From Prevotella sp. UBA2456 (GTDB lineage Bacteria; Bacteroidota; Bacteroidia; Bacteroidales; Bacteroidaceae), in contig DDPY01000031.1 in the NCBI GenBank assembly GCA_002342415.1, positions 6,726-70,725 of the forward strand: a stretch of DNA of 64,000 nt, given 5' to 3'. Under the pieces are notes generated by a model that saw nothing but the letters and a program-made list of their open reading frames with translations, made no database searches and was not told the DNA's origin. Positions 7,068 to 15,497 of the stretch are shown piece by piece; position 1 is the stretch's first letter, and each line of letters opens with the position of its first letter. The translations under genes were made by a program, and so were the position numbers.

Positions 7068-7504
7068 GAACAATCAGTATGATCGTAGTACACTGTTCGG
7101 CAGTAAGGCCGTATCAGACAAGTTCTGCCAAGCGGATAGACGAGTGGCACAAGAGTCGCGTGACCCACGGCATCCACTGGAAGGGTATCGGATACCACTA
7201 TGTGGTGCGTCGCGACGGAAGTATTGAGAACGGACGACCGCTGTCTGAGCCCGGCTCCCATGTGGAAGGGCATAACAAGCACACGATAGGTGTCTGCTAT
7301 GAGGGCGGCCTGGACGTGAAGGGTAAAGAGGCTGACACCCGTACTCCGGCACAGGTCGAGACCCTGCGAAAGATTCTGGAGGAGCTGCATCAACAGTTTC
7401 CGAAGGCGGTCATCGTCGGTCACCGTGACCTGGATCCGACACGCAAATGCCCCTGCTATGATGTGGTCAAGGAGTACTGGGACCTACAGCCCGTGACCGA
7501 ATGA
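7064..7504 (+). CDS. N-acetylmuramoyl-L-alanine amidase (amidase_2 / PGRP fold)
   Basis: A 146-residue amidase starting MRTISMIVVHCSA. The expected zinc ligands are visible: His in VVHCSA, His in VGHRDLDP and Cys in KCPC. The catalytic pattern GIGYHYVVRRDGSIENGRP is typical of the T7-lysozyme-like amidase_2 fold. These enzymes cut the bond between muramic acid and L-Ala in peptidoglycan. There is no signal peptide, so export would need another route, possibly the coupled smalltalk peptide (inference). I chose the ATG overlapping the smalltalk stop over the TTG at 7055. A terminator follows. Confidence 0.92.
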   Translation: MRTISMIVVHCSAVRPYQTSSAKRIDEWHKSRVTHGIHWKGIGYHYVVRRDGSIENGRPLSEPGSHVEGHNKHTIGVCYEGGLDVKGKEADTRTPAQVETLRKILEELHQQFPKAVIVGHRDLDPTRKCPCYDVVKEYWDLQPVTE

Positions 7505-7508
7505 ATGA

Positions 7509-7540
7509 ACTCCCCCTCCTAACTTAGGAGGGGAGTTTTT
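7509..7540 (+). terminator. Intrinsic terminator after the amidase
   Basis: Hairpin CTCCTAACTTAGGAG with C/G-rich extensions on both sides, followed by GTTTTT. It belongs to the CCCTAACTTAGGG hairpin type also seen at 53443-53459. Confidence 0.8.
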
Positions 7541-7558
7541 CATTCCAGGCGAAAGGAG

Positions 7559-7649
7559 GGGGTCACTGCCTTAGAGGAGGCAGCGTTGTGAAAAGACATT
7601 GATTTTGTTGGATGTAATAGGTCAATTCATGCACTGATATTCAGCAACA
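7559..7649. repeat. 91-bp direct repeat, copy B (after upxY)
   Basis: Second copy of 5366-5456. It sits between the amidase terminator and the stop codon of the UpxY gene. Together the copies bracket the 2.2 kb module. Confidence 0.85.
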
Positions 7650-7671
7650 TTATCAATAATAGTGAACAAAG

Positions 7672-8280
7672 TCACCTGGCACCCATGAACTGCTGGTAGT
7701 CGGACTCGGAGAGTTCCTGAAGCCAGGAGGGGGGTACGAAGGCGATGGCGATGGCGGCAAAGCCCTCGAGCTGGACCACGACACACTGGCTCTTCTTGAT
7801 GCGCTTGATGGTGCCTACGGTATTTTCGAAATCGCCCTGGGTGATACGCACCCGCTTACCGGGTTTCGCGATGAAATCGGTATATTCCAAGAGACGGATG
7901 CGACTGTCGGTGTACTTATAGATACGCATGAAGTTCTCCATCTGCCGGTCGGGGATGACGAGCACCCGGTCGTAATCGTTCTCGGCAAAAAGGTTGGTAC
8001 AATAGTGCATCGGCTCAAACTCCCTGCGCGTCATCTTGAGCTGGGTGAGCTGCTCACGGGTGGAGCGGATGAAGATCAGGCCATTGACAGCCGGAACGTA
8101 GGACTTGCTGACATCCCAGTTGTCTGTCTTCTGGTATTCAATGCGCATGGGCATGAAGTTCTCGAGGTGCAGCTGGTTGAGCATCTCCTGGAAGCGCATC
8201 ATGCGCTCGGGCCGCCCATACGTGATACGCATGGGAAACCACTGCAATTGTGGTGTTTTGTCGAAGGTTGTAGTAGTCAT
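7672..8280 (-). CDS. upxY: UpxY-family transcription antiterminator (NusG paralogue)
   Basis: A 202-residue NusG-like protein. The N-terminal NGN domain shows WFPMRITYGRPERMMRFQEM and NGLIFIRST; the C-terminal KOW region shows KPGKRVRITQGDFENTVGTI. UpxY proteins stop premature termination within long leaders of capsule loci in Bacteroides by loading onto RNA polymerase near the promoter. The gene lies 13 bases after the CPBP protease gene in the same direction, and the next co-directional gene is a CapD-type dehydratase separated by the repeat-flanked module. It therefore probably serves a surface polysaccharide gene set reduced or rearranged here. Confidence 0.85.
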   Translation of the reverse strand: MTTTTFDKTPQLQWFPMRITYGRPERMMRFQEMLNQLHLENFMPMRIEYQKTDNWDVSKSYVPAVNGLIFIRSTREQLTQLKMTRREFEPMHYCTNLFAENDYDRVLVIPDRQMENFMRIYKYTDSRIRLLEYTDFIAKPGKRVRITQGDFENTVGTIKRIKKSQCVVVQLEGFAAIAIAFVPPSWLQELSESDYQQFMGAR

Positions 8281-8293
8281 AGTAACGGTTTAG

Positions 8294-9058
8294 TTAGGAT
8301 GCCCGACGCATGTTGAGATGGAGCTGGTAGAGGGCGGGAAGAAGGATGAGGAGGGAGAATCCTACCGCCATCAGGACGCGGCTGTCGGTGCCGAAGAGGT
8401 CGATGAGCTTCATGTCCGGGTCGGGATAGAGGTTATAGAGCACATAGGCGACGGAGTTGTTGGCCCAGTGATAGGCGACACCAGGCAGGATGCTGCCCGT
8501 GCGGTAATACATCCAGCCGAGCAGCAGTCCGATGATGAAGGCATGGGGCAGCTGGGCAGGGTTCAGGTGGATGACGGAGAACATCAGGGCAGAGAGGGCG
8601 ATGGCCCCCCATACGGACAGGCGGCTGCTGCGGAGCAGACTGCGCAAGATGGCTCCGCGGAATACCACCTCCTCGCTGAGCGATGCCAGCAGGCCGATGA
8701 CCACATAGCCCCAGCGGTTTTGCAGAATCAGGTCGAACTCCTGTTCCACGAGGTTGGGCAGCTCGGGCAGCTGCTCTTGCAGCCATGCCGAGGGGATGAT
8801 GGCTCCCAGAGAGGCGACGACACTCCAGGTGAGCACCGTCCAGGGGCGTGTGCGCAGCCAGGCCGGTGACACCTCGGCCCATCGGGTGGCCAGGAAGACC
8901 ACGATGGTGGCGATGCCTGCCACCGCCGAGGTAGTGATGAGCTTGAGGGCCGATTCCCCGGTGGAATGGGCGAAAAAATTCCATGCTGCCGCCACGACGG
9001 CACCCAACAGCAACTGGATGCCCATGAAAATGAATAGATAACTGATAGCTTTCTTCAT
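8294..9058 (-). CDS. CPBP family intramembrane metalloprotease
   Basis: A 254-residue protein with seven or eight hydrophobic segments. The three CPBP (Abi/CAAX protease) motifs are present: SEEVVFRGAIL (EExxxR), FSVIHLNPAQ (FxxxH) and HWANNSVAY (HxxxN). These residues bind metal inside the membrane. Substrates of bacterial members are mostly unknown, ranging from prenyl-protein processing to immunity functions. The gene overlaps ribF by ATGA at its start, so it is translated as part of the P-ATPase-ribF operon. Confidence 0.9.
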   Translation of the reverse strand: MKKAISYLFIFMGIQLLLGAVVAAAWNFFAHSTGESALKLITTSAVAGIATIVVFLATRWAEVSPAWLRTRPWTVLTWSVVASLGAIIPSAWLQEQLPELPNLVEQEFDLILQNRWGYVVIGLLASLSEEVVFRGAILRSLLRSSRLSVWGAIALSALMFSVIHLNPAQLPHAFIIGLLLGWMYYRTGSILPGVAYHWANNSVAYVLYNLYPDPDMKLIDLFGTDSRVLMAVGFSLLILLPALYQLHLNMRRAS

Positions 9059-9918
9059 AACTGTCTCTTTACTTCTATTGCGTCTTTCTGTAATTGCTCG
9101 CGCAGAGCCTCCGGACTCTCGAAGGTCTGTTCGCCTCGCAGTCGGGCTACGAACTCGACGGTGAGCTGCTGCCCATAGAGGTCGCCCTCGTAGTCGAGCA
9201 GGTGGACCTCAAGGGTCTGGGCATGAGGGCCGAAGGTAGGACGGGTACCGATGTTCATCATCCCCTTCCACACGCAGGTCTGGCTGCCGTCGGCTGTGCG
9301 AACCCTCACGGCATAGACCCCGGAAGCGGGGATGAGTTGGCGCGGCTCTTCGGGCTCGATGTTGGCTGTGGGGAATCCCAGCCGGGTACCTATATGCTCG
9401 CCGTGGGCCACGGTGCCCCGAAGGAGGTAGGGATGCCCCAGACTGTCGGCAGCCTCGCGGACGGCTCCTTGCAGCAGCTGCCGGCGGATGAGCGAGGAGC
9501 TCACCGTGCCCTCGGCAGGTAAGGCCCTGACCTCGATGCCTAACTGCCGGCCATAGCGCACATAGTCGTCGAAGCCCTCCTCACGGTTGTGACCGAAGCG
9601 GTTGTCGTAGCCGATGAGCAACACCTGTACCTGCAATTGGCGGAGCACCTGCTCCATGAATGCACGGGCAGTGAGCCGGCGGAGGGCATCGGTGAACGGC
9701 AGCACCTCGATACGTTGGATGCCCGTCTGGCGGATGAGTCGCAGTTTCTCGTCGAGGGTGGTCAGCACCTGCTCCCGACGGGGCGAATGGTCGAAGGTGA
9801 TGCACAACGGCTGCAAGCCTTGCTGCCGCGCACAGGCTACCACCTGCTGCAACACGAAACGGTGGCCCTGGTGCACCCCGTCGAACATCCCTATCGTTGC
9901 TACGTATCCCATGATCAT
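9055..9918 (-). CDS. ribF: Bifunctional riboflavin kinase / FAD synthetase
   Basis: A 287-residue enzyme. The N-terminal nucleotidyltransferase (FMN adenylyltransferase) domain has TIGMFDGVHQGH and later the family pair GYDNRFG and SSSLIRRQL. The C-terminal riboflavin kinase domain has GTRLGFPTANIEP and MMNIGTRPTF. It makes FMN and then FAD from riboflavin. The ATG at 9916-9918 overlaps the P-ATPase stop (ATGA); a second ATG six bases in would give MGYVATIG, also plausible. Confidence 0.95.
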   Translation of the reverse strand: MIMGYVATIGMFDGVHQGHRFVLQQVVACARQQGLQPLCITFDHSPRREQVLTTLDEKLRLIRQTGIQRIEVLPFTDALRRLTARAFMEQVLRQLQVQVLLIGYDNRFGHNREEGFDDYVRYGRQLGIEVRALPAEGTVSSSLIRRQLLQGAVREAADSLGHPYLLRGTVAHGEHIGTRLGFPTANIEPEEPRQLIPASGVYAVRVRTADGSQTCVWKGMMNIGTRPTFGPHAQTLEVHLLDYEGDLYGQQLTVEFVARLRGEQTFESPEALREQLQKDAIEVKRQL

Positions 9919-12482
9919 CTCTTTCTATTTTTCGATACCACCTCCAACAACAATACGGGAGCTGTGCCGAAGATGATGGCCAGCCAGGTGTCGAAGGAGA
10001 GGGGTACGGTGCGGAACATCTCGCCTCCGAAGGTCACGATGAGCCACTGTCCCACCAGGATGAGTGCCAACACCAGCAGGAAGCCCCGACACGCCCACAG
10101 CCGATGGAAGGGGGTATGAGTAGAGCCGAGACAGCGGGCATTGAACAGATTCCACCACTGGAGCATGACAAAGATGCAGAAGAAGACGGTGAGCTCGGTG
10201 GCATCGACTCCCCGCACACGCTCGAAATACCATAGCAGTGCAAAGGTGATGAGGAAGAAGAGTCCTCCGGTGAGGATGATGCCCCGCATCATGCGCTTGT
10301 CGATGATGAAGGCATCGCGGGCCCGCGGCTTCTCCTTCATCACCTCGCGGCTGGGAGGCAGGGAGGCCAGAGCCATTGCGGCAAAGGTATCCATGATGAG
10401 GTTAATCCACAGTATCTGGGTAATGGTGAGCGGCAGTTCGGTACCCACGAAGGCACCGCAGAGCACCAGCAACAGGGCCGTCACATTGACAATCAGCTGG
10501 AAGTAGATGAAACGCTGGATGTTCCGATAGAGCGAGCGCCCCCACATGACCGCCTGCACGATGGAGTGGAAGGAGTCATCGGTGAGCGTGATGTCACTGG
10601 CCTGCTTGGCCACACTGGTACCAGAGCCTAACGACAGTCCGACATGAGCGCGGTTGAGGGCGGGAGCATCGTTGGTGCCATCGCCCGTCACCGCCACCAC
10701 CTCGCCACGCTGCTGCAACAAGGCTACCAGGCGTTGCTTGTCGGAGGGACGGGCCCGCGACATCACCTTCAGGTCGCCTACAACGGCAAGCGCCTCCTCA
10801 TCACTCATGGCAGCAAACTCAGCACCCGTAAGGGTCGTGATACTCCCCGATGCCTCCAGAGAGGGATGAGGATTGAGGCTGTCGGCGGTGAGTCCTATCT
10901 GTCGGGCTATCTCCTTCGCAGTCTCGGCGGTGTCGCCCGTCACAATCTTGACATCAATGCCTGCCTCCTCACACTGGCGGATGGCTGCCGGCACCTCCTG
11001 ACGGAGGGGGTCGCTGATGGCCACAATGGCCAGCAGGGTGCTGTCCTGAGCAATGGCCAGGGTGCGCATGGCATGCCGCTGCCACTCCAGCAGCTGTGCC
11101 TGTATCTCGCTGAGTGTGGCCGCTTCGAGGTGGTCCTTGCAGCGCGCGATGATGACCTCGGGAGCACCTTTAAGATAGGTGGTGGCACCAATGGTCGTTG
11201 CCATATATTTCCGCTCGGTGGAGAAGGGTTCACGCGCCGTGATGGGGTGGTCCTCGCGCAACTGCTGGTAATCAATCCCCTCGGCCACCAGCCAGCGCAA
11301 CAGCGCCTGTTCGGTGGGGTTGCCCACCTCATGGGTAGCCGTGGTGTTGAGGGCTATGGCCTTGTATAGGGCTGAGGGATGAGGGATGAGGGCTGATGGA
11401 TTACTTCCGTCATCCTCCATACATCTTACATCGACCACCGTCATGCGGTTCTCAGTCAGGGTGCCCGTCTTGTCGGTACAGATCACGGTCACTGCCCCCA
11501 TCGTCTCAGAGGCCTGCAGTTTCCGCACCAGATTGTTGGACTTCAGCATACGCCGCATGTTAAGAGCCAAGGCCAGGGTTACCGCCATCGGCAGTCCCTC
11601 GGGAACAGCCATCACAATAAGCGTCACCGCCATCATGAAGTACTTCAGCACCACCTCGGTCATGCCGACATAGTCGGTGCCCTGCCAGAGGTCGTTGGTG
11701 AGGATGTCGTGGCCCAGAAACAGCACGAAGCTGGCCATGGCCACCGCACTGCCTACCTTCGAGATGAGCCGCGCCAGACGGTCGAGCTGGAGGTTGAGCG
11801 GGGTCTTCACCCCCGTAATCTCCGTAGCCTGACGGGCCACATGACCAATCTCAGTCTCGTCGCCTACTGCCGTCACCACATAGCGGCCCGTACCTGCCAT
11901 CACCATCGAGCTGCGGAGCAGCATGTCCTTGGGATAGGCCTCTCCTGCGGCCCCTTCGGCCTGCTGCACCTCGGAGCGCACCCCCTTGTTGGTAAGCATC
12001 TCACCAGTGAGCGAGCTCTCGTCAACCTGCAGGTCTACCGCCTCCACGAGTCGGCCATCCGCAGGAACCTCGTCACCAGTCTCGACAAGGACGAGGTCGC
12101 CCACCACCACCTCGCGGCGGGCTATCTCCTGCACTTTTCCCTCGCGCACCACCTTGACCAACTGATCCTCGCTCATCTGGGTGAGCACACTGAAGCGGCG
12201 GGCTGCATCGCGCTCGAAATAGAAGCCTACCGTCGTAGCCAGGATGATGGCGGCAATGATGCCGATGGTCTCCATGAAGTCGTTCTTAACAAACGACAAG
12301 CCTAATGACACGAGGGCAGCCACCAGCAAGATGCGCACCATCGGGTCCTGATATTTCTCCAGATACAAAAGCCACATCGAAGTACGCTTGGGGGGAGTCA
12401 GCACATTCTCGCCATGCTCCTGCCGGCTCCGGGCGACCTCTTCGGCGGTTAATCCATATTTTCTTTCTGTTGTTGTCATCAC
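9915..12482 (-). CDS. Calcium-type P-type ATPase (PMCA-like, P2B)
   Basis: An 855-residue P2-type cation ATPase. The motifs are in order: actuator SLTGEML, transmembrane helix 4 VPEGLPMAV, phosphorylation site CTDKTGTLTEN, and hinge TGDGTNDAPAL; about ten membrane segments are visible. Family knowledge points to calcium export. Two in-frame insertions are made of simple-repeat DNA: NPSALIPHPSALY at about residues 360-372, just after the phosphorylation domain start, and NPHPSLEAS near 534-542. Both are in surface loops if the family alignment holds. It is the first gene of the operon with ribF, the CPBP protease and upxY. The start may be either of the first two Met. Confidence 0.92.
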   Translation of the reverse strand: MMTTTERKYGLTAEEVARSRQEHGENVLTPPKRTSMWLLYLEKYQDPMVRILLVAALVSLGLSFVKNDFMETIGIIAAIILATTVGFYFERDAARRFSVLTQMSEDQLVKVVREGKVQEIARREVVVGDLVLVETGDEVPADGRLVEAVDLQVDESSLTGEMLTNKGVRSEVQQAEGAAGEAYPKDMLLRSSMVMAGTGRYVVTAVGDETEIGHVARQATEITGVKTPLNLQLDRLARLISKVGSAVAMASFVLFLGHDILTNDLWQGTDYVGMTEVVLKYFMMAVTLIVMAVPEGLPMAVTLALALNMRRMLKSNNLVRKLQASETMGAVTVICTDKTGTLTENRMTVVDVRCMEDDGSNPSALIPHPSALYKAIALNTTATHEVGNPTEQALLRWLVAEGIDYQQLREDHPITAREPFSTERKYMATTIGATTYLKGAPEVIIARCKDHLEAATLSEIQAQLLEWQRHAMRTLAIAQDSTLLAIVAISDPLRQEVPAAIRQCEEAGIDVKIVTGDTAETAKEIARQIGLTADSLNPHPSLEASGSITTLTGAEFAAMSDEEALAVVGDLKVMSRARPSDKQRLVALLQQRGEVVAVTGDGTNDAPALNRAHVGLSLGSGTSVAKQASDITLTDDSFHSIVQAVMWGRSLYRNIQRFIYFQLIVNVTALLLVLCGAFVGTELPLTITQILWINLIMDTFAAMALASLPPSREVMKEKPRARDAFIIDKRMMRGIILTGGLFFLITFALLWYFERVRGVDATELTVFFCIFVMLQWWNLFNARCLGSTHTPFHRLWACRGFLLVLALILVGQWLIVTFGGEMFRTVPLSFDTWLAIIFGTAPVLLLEVVSKNRKR
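10858..10880 (-). repeat. In-frame GGATGAGGATTGAGG-type repeat in the P-ATPase gene
   Basis: Repeat-like DNA read as LNPHPSLEAS in the nucleotide-binding region. The composition matches the ggatgag/ggctgag intergenic repeats. Confidence 0.55.
11369..11401 (-). repeat. In-frame GGCTGAG/GGATGAG repeat in the P-ATPase gene
   Basis: Four units (ggctgag, ggatgag, ggatgag, ggctgat) are read as NPSALIPHPSALY. The units match those at 6874-6927 and 2203-2238. Confidence 0.85.
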
Positions 12483-12508
12483 CTACTGCCTTCTAAGCAC
12501 TTGGGGTG

Positions 12509-12516
12509 CAAAGGTA
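12509..12516 (-). promoter_or_regulatory. -7 box of the P-ATPase operon
   Basis: TACCTTTG on the minus strand, 27 bases upstream of the ATG. No TTTG sits at the 19-base spacing, so only the -7 element is supported. Confidence 0.55.
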
Positions 12517-12601
12517 AACATTAAAAACGATACCTATTTTCGTTTTACACTAATTAACACATTTTTTAATGATGCAATAAAATAAAAATAAATATGATTT
12601 C

Positions 12602-12667
12602 GTAACTTTGCAGCGGAATAAGACAAAACACTTAGTAACTTTGCAGCGGAATAAGACAAAACACTTA
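12602..12667 (+). promoter_or_regulatory. Tandemly duplicated promoter segment
   Basis: Two perfect 33-base copies (12602-12634 and 12635-12667), each containing TAACTTTG, the -7 consensus. They precede the SLC13 gene, so it may have two start sites 33 bases apart. Confidence 0.75.
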
Positions 12668-12694
12668 CCATGTTGGCAAAAAAATTAAGACAAA

Positions 12695-14494
12695 ATGGAA
12701 TCAATAGTATTCTGGGGGTTTAACCTCCATGCATGGATTACGATTGCCACGGTGCTGACCATGTTCACCGTGCTACTGACAACGAAATTGCGGACCGACC
12801 TGGTGTTTCTGGCAGCCATCGGCATCCTCTTTGTCACGGGTGTGCTCGATGCCAAGGAGGCTTTCTCCGGCTTCAGTGCTACATCGGTGGTTGTCATTGG
12901 TGTGCTGTTTGTAGTGGTGGCAGGTCTGACCTATACAGGCGTGCTGCAGTATGTCGTGAAATACCTGTTAGGCCAACCCAACAGTTTCTCGAAGGCGGTA
13001 GTAAGACTGATGCTGCCTGTGGCGGCACTCAGCTCGTTTCTCAGCAACACCACGGTGGTAAGCCTCTTTGTGGGCATTGTGAAGATGTGGTCGAAGAAAC
13101 TGGGCATCCCGCCTTCCAAACTGCTGATACCATTGAGCTATGCTTCGGGCATGGGAGGCGTATGTACACTCATCGGTACACCGCCCAACCTGATTATCTC
13201 GGGCCTCTATGCCGACAAGACAGGAACGGCAATGAACATCCTGGCCACTACTGTTCCCGGACTGTTCTGCCTCTTTGTCGGTGTGCTTTCCATCATCGCC
13301 ATGCAGCGCCTGCTGCCCGACCGCAAGGCTCCTGAGAGTGCGTTTGAGGCATCGAGCGAATACACCCTGGGACTGCAAGTGCCTTCGGACAATCCCTATA
13401 TCGGCAAGACGCTGAATGAGGCTGGCCTTTACAATATCAAGAGCGGTACATTGCTCAAGATGTATCATTTCGACAACATACCCATCCCCCTCAGTGGTGA
13501 AGAGCCCATCATGGGTGGCGACCTCCTGGTATATGCAGGCCCTATAGACGACCTTATTGAGATGGCTGTGGACCACAAGCTGGTGAGTTCCGACCATCAC
13601 ATGTTCTCTATCAACGAGATGGACAACTATAGCCAGTTGCGCACGGCGTATGTCACCTTCGGCAGCAATCTGATAGGAAAAACCATTGGCGGCACTTCGT
13701 TCGAGAAAGACAACAACGTGATGCTGGCGGCTGTTTCCCGCAAGGGTGAGCGCATCGTGGAAGCACCGCGACAGGTCATACTGGAAGCTGGTGACACGCT
13801 GCTGCTGGTATGCTCGAAACAGTTTACGATGGACACAGACTCCATGAAGCGTAACCTCCACTTCTTCGATTCCGAGGAAGTTCCCAACATCGGCTACCAT
13901 ACGCTCATCTCCACGACTATCATGATAGCCATGGTGGTGGTATCGGCCTTAGGCTTGATGCCACTGTTGCAGTGCGCCTTCCTGGCTGCTGCCGCCATGC
14001 TGCTGTTCCGCTGCTGCACACCCGACCAGGCCATGAAATCCATCAACTGGGACATCCTCATGGTGTTTGCGGGCTCTGTCGTGCTGGGACTGGCCATCCA
14101 GAAGACAGGCATCGCCGAAAGGCTGGCCTTCGGCATCCTCGATGTCTGCGGCACCAATCCGCTGGTGGTCATGACGGCCATCTGCTTTGTCGGTACTTTC
14201 ATCACCGAGTTCATCTCGAACACGGCAGCGGGAGCCATGTTCTTCCCCATCATGTACGAGGCTGCCGAGAAGTTGGGCTACGAGCCCTACCCCTTCCTCA
14301 TTGCCCTGATGGTGAGTGTCAGCAGCAGTTTCGCCACCCCCATCGGCTCGCCCACCCACATGCTGGTCTATGGTCCCGGCGGCTACCGTTTCAGCGACTT
14401 TATGCGCATCGGCCTGCTGATGAACATCATCATTCTGGCCGCCAACATCCTCATAGTCAACATTGTGTACCCCCTGACCCCGTTGACCCCCTGA
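12695..14494 (+). CDS. SLC13/DASS-family anion permease with RCK_C domains
   Basis: A 599-residue transporter with about a dozen membrane segments in two halves. Each half has a family signature: SNTTVVSLFVG with GTPPNLIISG in the first, ISNTAAGAMFF with PIGSPTHMLVYGPGGYR in the second. Between them lie two TrkA-C (RCK_C) domains at roughly 205-375 (LNEAGLYNIKSG and KTIGGTSFEKDNNV). Members carry sulfate, dicarboxylates or related anions with sodium; the substrate is not evident. The translated start MESIVFWGFNLHAWI has no signal peptide. It is a monocistronic gene with a duplicated promoter; the following hairpin-forming CACAAAGA repeats may act as its terminator. Confidence 0.88.
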   Translation: MESIVFWGFNLHAWITIATVLTMFTVLLTTKLRTDLVFLAAIGILFVTGVLDAKEAFSGFSATSVVVIGVLFVVVAGLTYTGVLQYVVKYLLGQPNSFSKAVVRLMLPVAALSSFLSNTTVVSLFVGIVKMWSKKLGIPPSKLLIPLSYASGMGGVCTLIGTPPNLIISGLYADKTGTAMNILATTVPGLFCLFVGVLSIIAMQRLLPDRKAPESAFEASSEYTLGLQVPSDNPYIGKTLNEAGLYNIKSGTLLKMYHFDNIPIPLSGEEPIMGGDLLVYAGPIDDLIEMAVDHKLVSSDHHMFSINEMDNYSQLRTAYVTFGSNLIGKTIGGTSFEKDNNVMLAAVSRKGERIVEAPRQVILEAGDTLLLVCSKQFTMDTDSMKRNLHFFDSEEVPNIGYHTLISTTIMIAMVVVSALGLMPLLQCAFLAAAAMLLFRCCTPDQAMKSINWDILMVFAGSVVLGLAIQKTGIAERLAFGILDVCGTNPLVVMTAICFVGTFITEFISNTAAGAMFFPIMYEAAEKLGYEPYPFLIALMVSVSSSFATPIGSPTHMLVYGPGGYRFSDFMRIGLLMNIIILAANILIVNIVYPLTPLTP

Positions 14495-14532
14495 GAAAAA
14501 TAGCATCATAACTTGGAACATTTTCTTATGGA

Positions 14533-14611
14533 ACACAAAGACACAAAGACACAAAGACACGAAGGGCTGCGCACAGTGGAAAAACTTTGTGTCTTTGTTT
14601 CTTTGTTTCTT
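14533..14611. repeat. CACAAAGA repeats forming an inverted pair
   Basis: acacaaagac units (14533-14563) face the reverse complement gtgtctttgtttctttg (14589-14609) across about 25 bases. The arms could pair and end transcription of the SLC13 gene, but the pairing is imperfect. Confidence 0.6.
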
Positions 14612-14628
14612 AACAAATAGGTTGGGTG

Positions 14629-14702
14629 TGGACCAGCCAGGGCTTGAACCTGGGACCTCCAGATTATGAGTCTGTTGCTCTAACCAACTGAGCTACAAGT
14701 CC
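14629..14702 (-). tRNA. tRNA with CAU anticodon (probable elongator tRNA-Met)
   Basis: Cloverleaf read on the minus strand: acceptor GGACTTG/CTGGTCC, D-arm GTAGCTCAGTTGGTTAGAGC, anticodon arm CAGACTCATAATCTG with CAU at 14666-14668, and T-arm CCAGGTTCAAGCCCTGG. The 3-prime CCA is not encoded. The G1-C72 pair argues against the initiator. A lysidine-modified tRNA-Ile with CAU cannot be ruled out by eye. Confidence 0.93.
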
Positions 14703-14724
14703 AGTGCTTTCTGTAAAGCGAGTG

Positions 14725-14732
14725 CAAAGGTA
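14725..14732 (-). promoter_or_regulatory. -7 box of the tRNA gene
   Basis: TACCTTTG on the minus strand, 23 bases upstream of the tRNA 5-prime end. A -33 element at the expected place is not obvious. Confidence 0.55.
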
Positions 14733-14789
14733 ACTAATTATCTTTAGAACTAAGAATTAAGCGCAAAGAGTTAAGAAAAATTAAGAATT

Positions 14790-14829
14790 GAGCGGGCTGC
14801 CTCTGACATTTCAGACAGGCAGCCCGCTC
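14790..14829 (-). terminator. Strong intrinsic terminator of the topA-to-anti-sigma operon
   Basis: A perfect 13-bp stem GAGCGGGCTGCCT / AGGCAGCCCGCTC with a 14-base loop. On the minus strand it is followed by a T-rich tail (AATTCTTAATTTTTC). It lies 120 bases after the stop of the last operon gene. Confidence 0.88.
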
Positions 14830-14950
14830 CTCGTTAGTATGTTATGAAAATTTGAGAGAATTGAAACTTCACAGTTTCATTGATCTTCGTGTGTGTGTTT
14901 TAACTAAACATGATGTAATATAGAGAAAGCATAGAAAATATTATTCATCC

Positions 14951-15424
14951 TCAGTTGGTGGACTGGGCGGGAATGGGCACCTTTGTGCTGTCGCCGACCA
15001 CCGTCTCCCCCATATTCTCTGCCTGCACGGGCTGGATGCCTACGGTGTCGACACCTTGCTGCAGGGCAGCATAGTCTTCAGGAGCATTCCAGCTGTTATC
15101 CCACGGGGCCTGCATGGCACCGCCAATGGTCAGGAAGATAGCGATGACGGCAGCGGCCTTGAAGAGTGGCTGCAGGCGCTGAGTGAGGGATACCTCGCGA
15201 GCCTGTACCATCTGTGGCTTTTCGCCAATCATCTGCAGCATACGGTCATCGAAGTCGTCGCCCAGAGTCTCTTCAGCCTCTGCCGAAAAGAGGGGGCGCC
15301 AGTGACTGAACTCAGCCGGGATGGTCTCCTGACTAAAGAAAGTGCGCAGGATGCGCTCTTCCTCCAAGGAGGTCTCCGCAGCAAAATAGCGCTCTATCAG
15401 TCCTTCGATATACTTATAATCCAT
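14951..15424 (-). CDS. Probable anti-sigma factor (single-pass membrane protein)
   Basis: A 157-residue protein. An acidic N-terminal helical region (YIEGLIERYFAAETSLEEER) of the kind found in Bacteroidetes anti-sigma proteins is followed by one membrane segment near residues 88-106 (FKAAAVIAIFLTIGG) and a short periplasmic tail. It lies 73 bases downstream of an ECF sigma factor in the same direction, the usual place for its cognate anti-sigma. No zinc-binding HxxxCxxC motif is visible. The assignment is from architecture and position. Confidence 0.7.
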   Translation of the reverse strand: MDYKYIEGLIERYFAAETSLEEERILRTFFSQETIPAEFSHWRPLFSAEAEETLGDDFDDRMLQMIGEKPQMVQAREVSLTQRLQPLFKAAAVIAIFLTIGGAMQAPWDNSWNAPEDYAALQQGVDTVGIQPVQAENMGETVVGDSTKVPIPAQSTN

Positions 15425-15497
15425 ATGCTTTATTTGGGTTCTCTATAATACAAGACGAAGGAAAAAAGAAAAAGTTACAGTGAGAGCCAAAAAAAAT

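Noticed and set aside
6135..7073. Long minus-strand frame opposite the smalltalk module
   Set aside because: It is antisense to two well-supported genes and has no family features; part of it is made of simple repeats.
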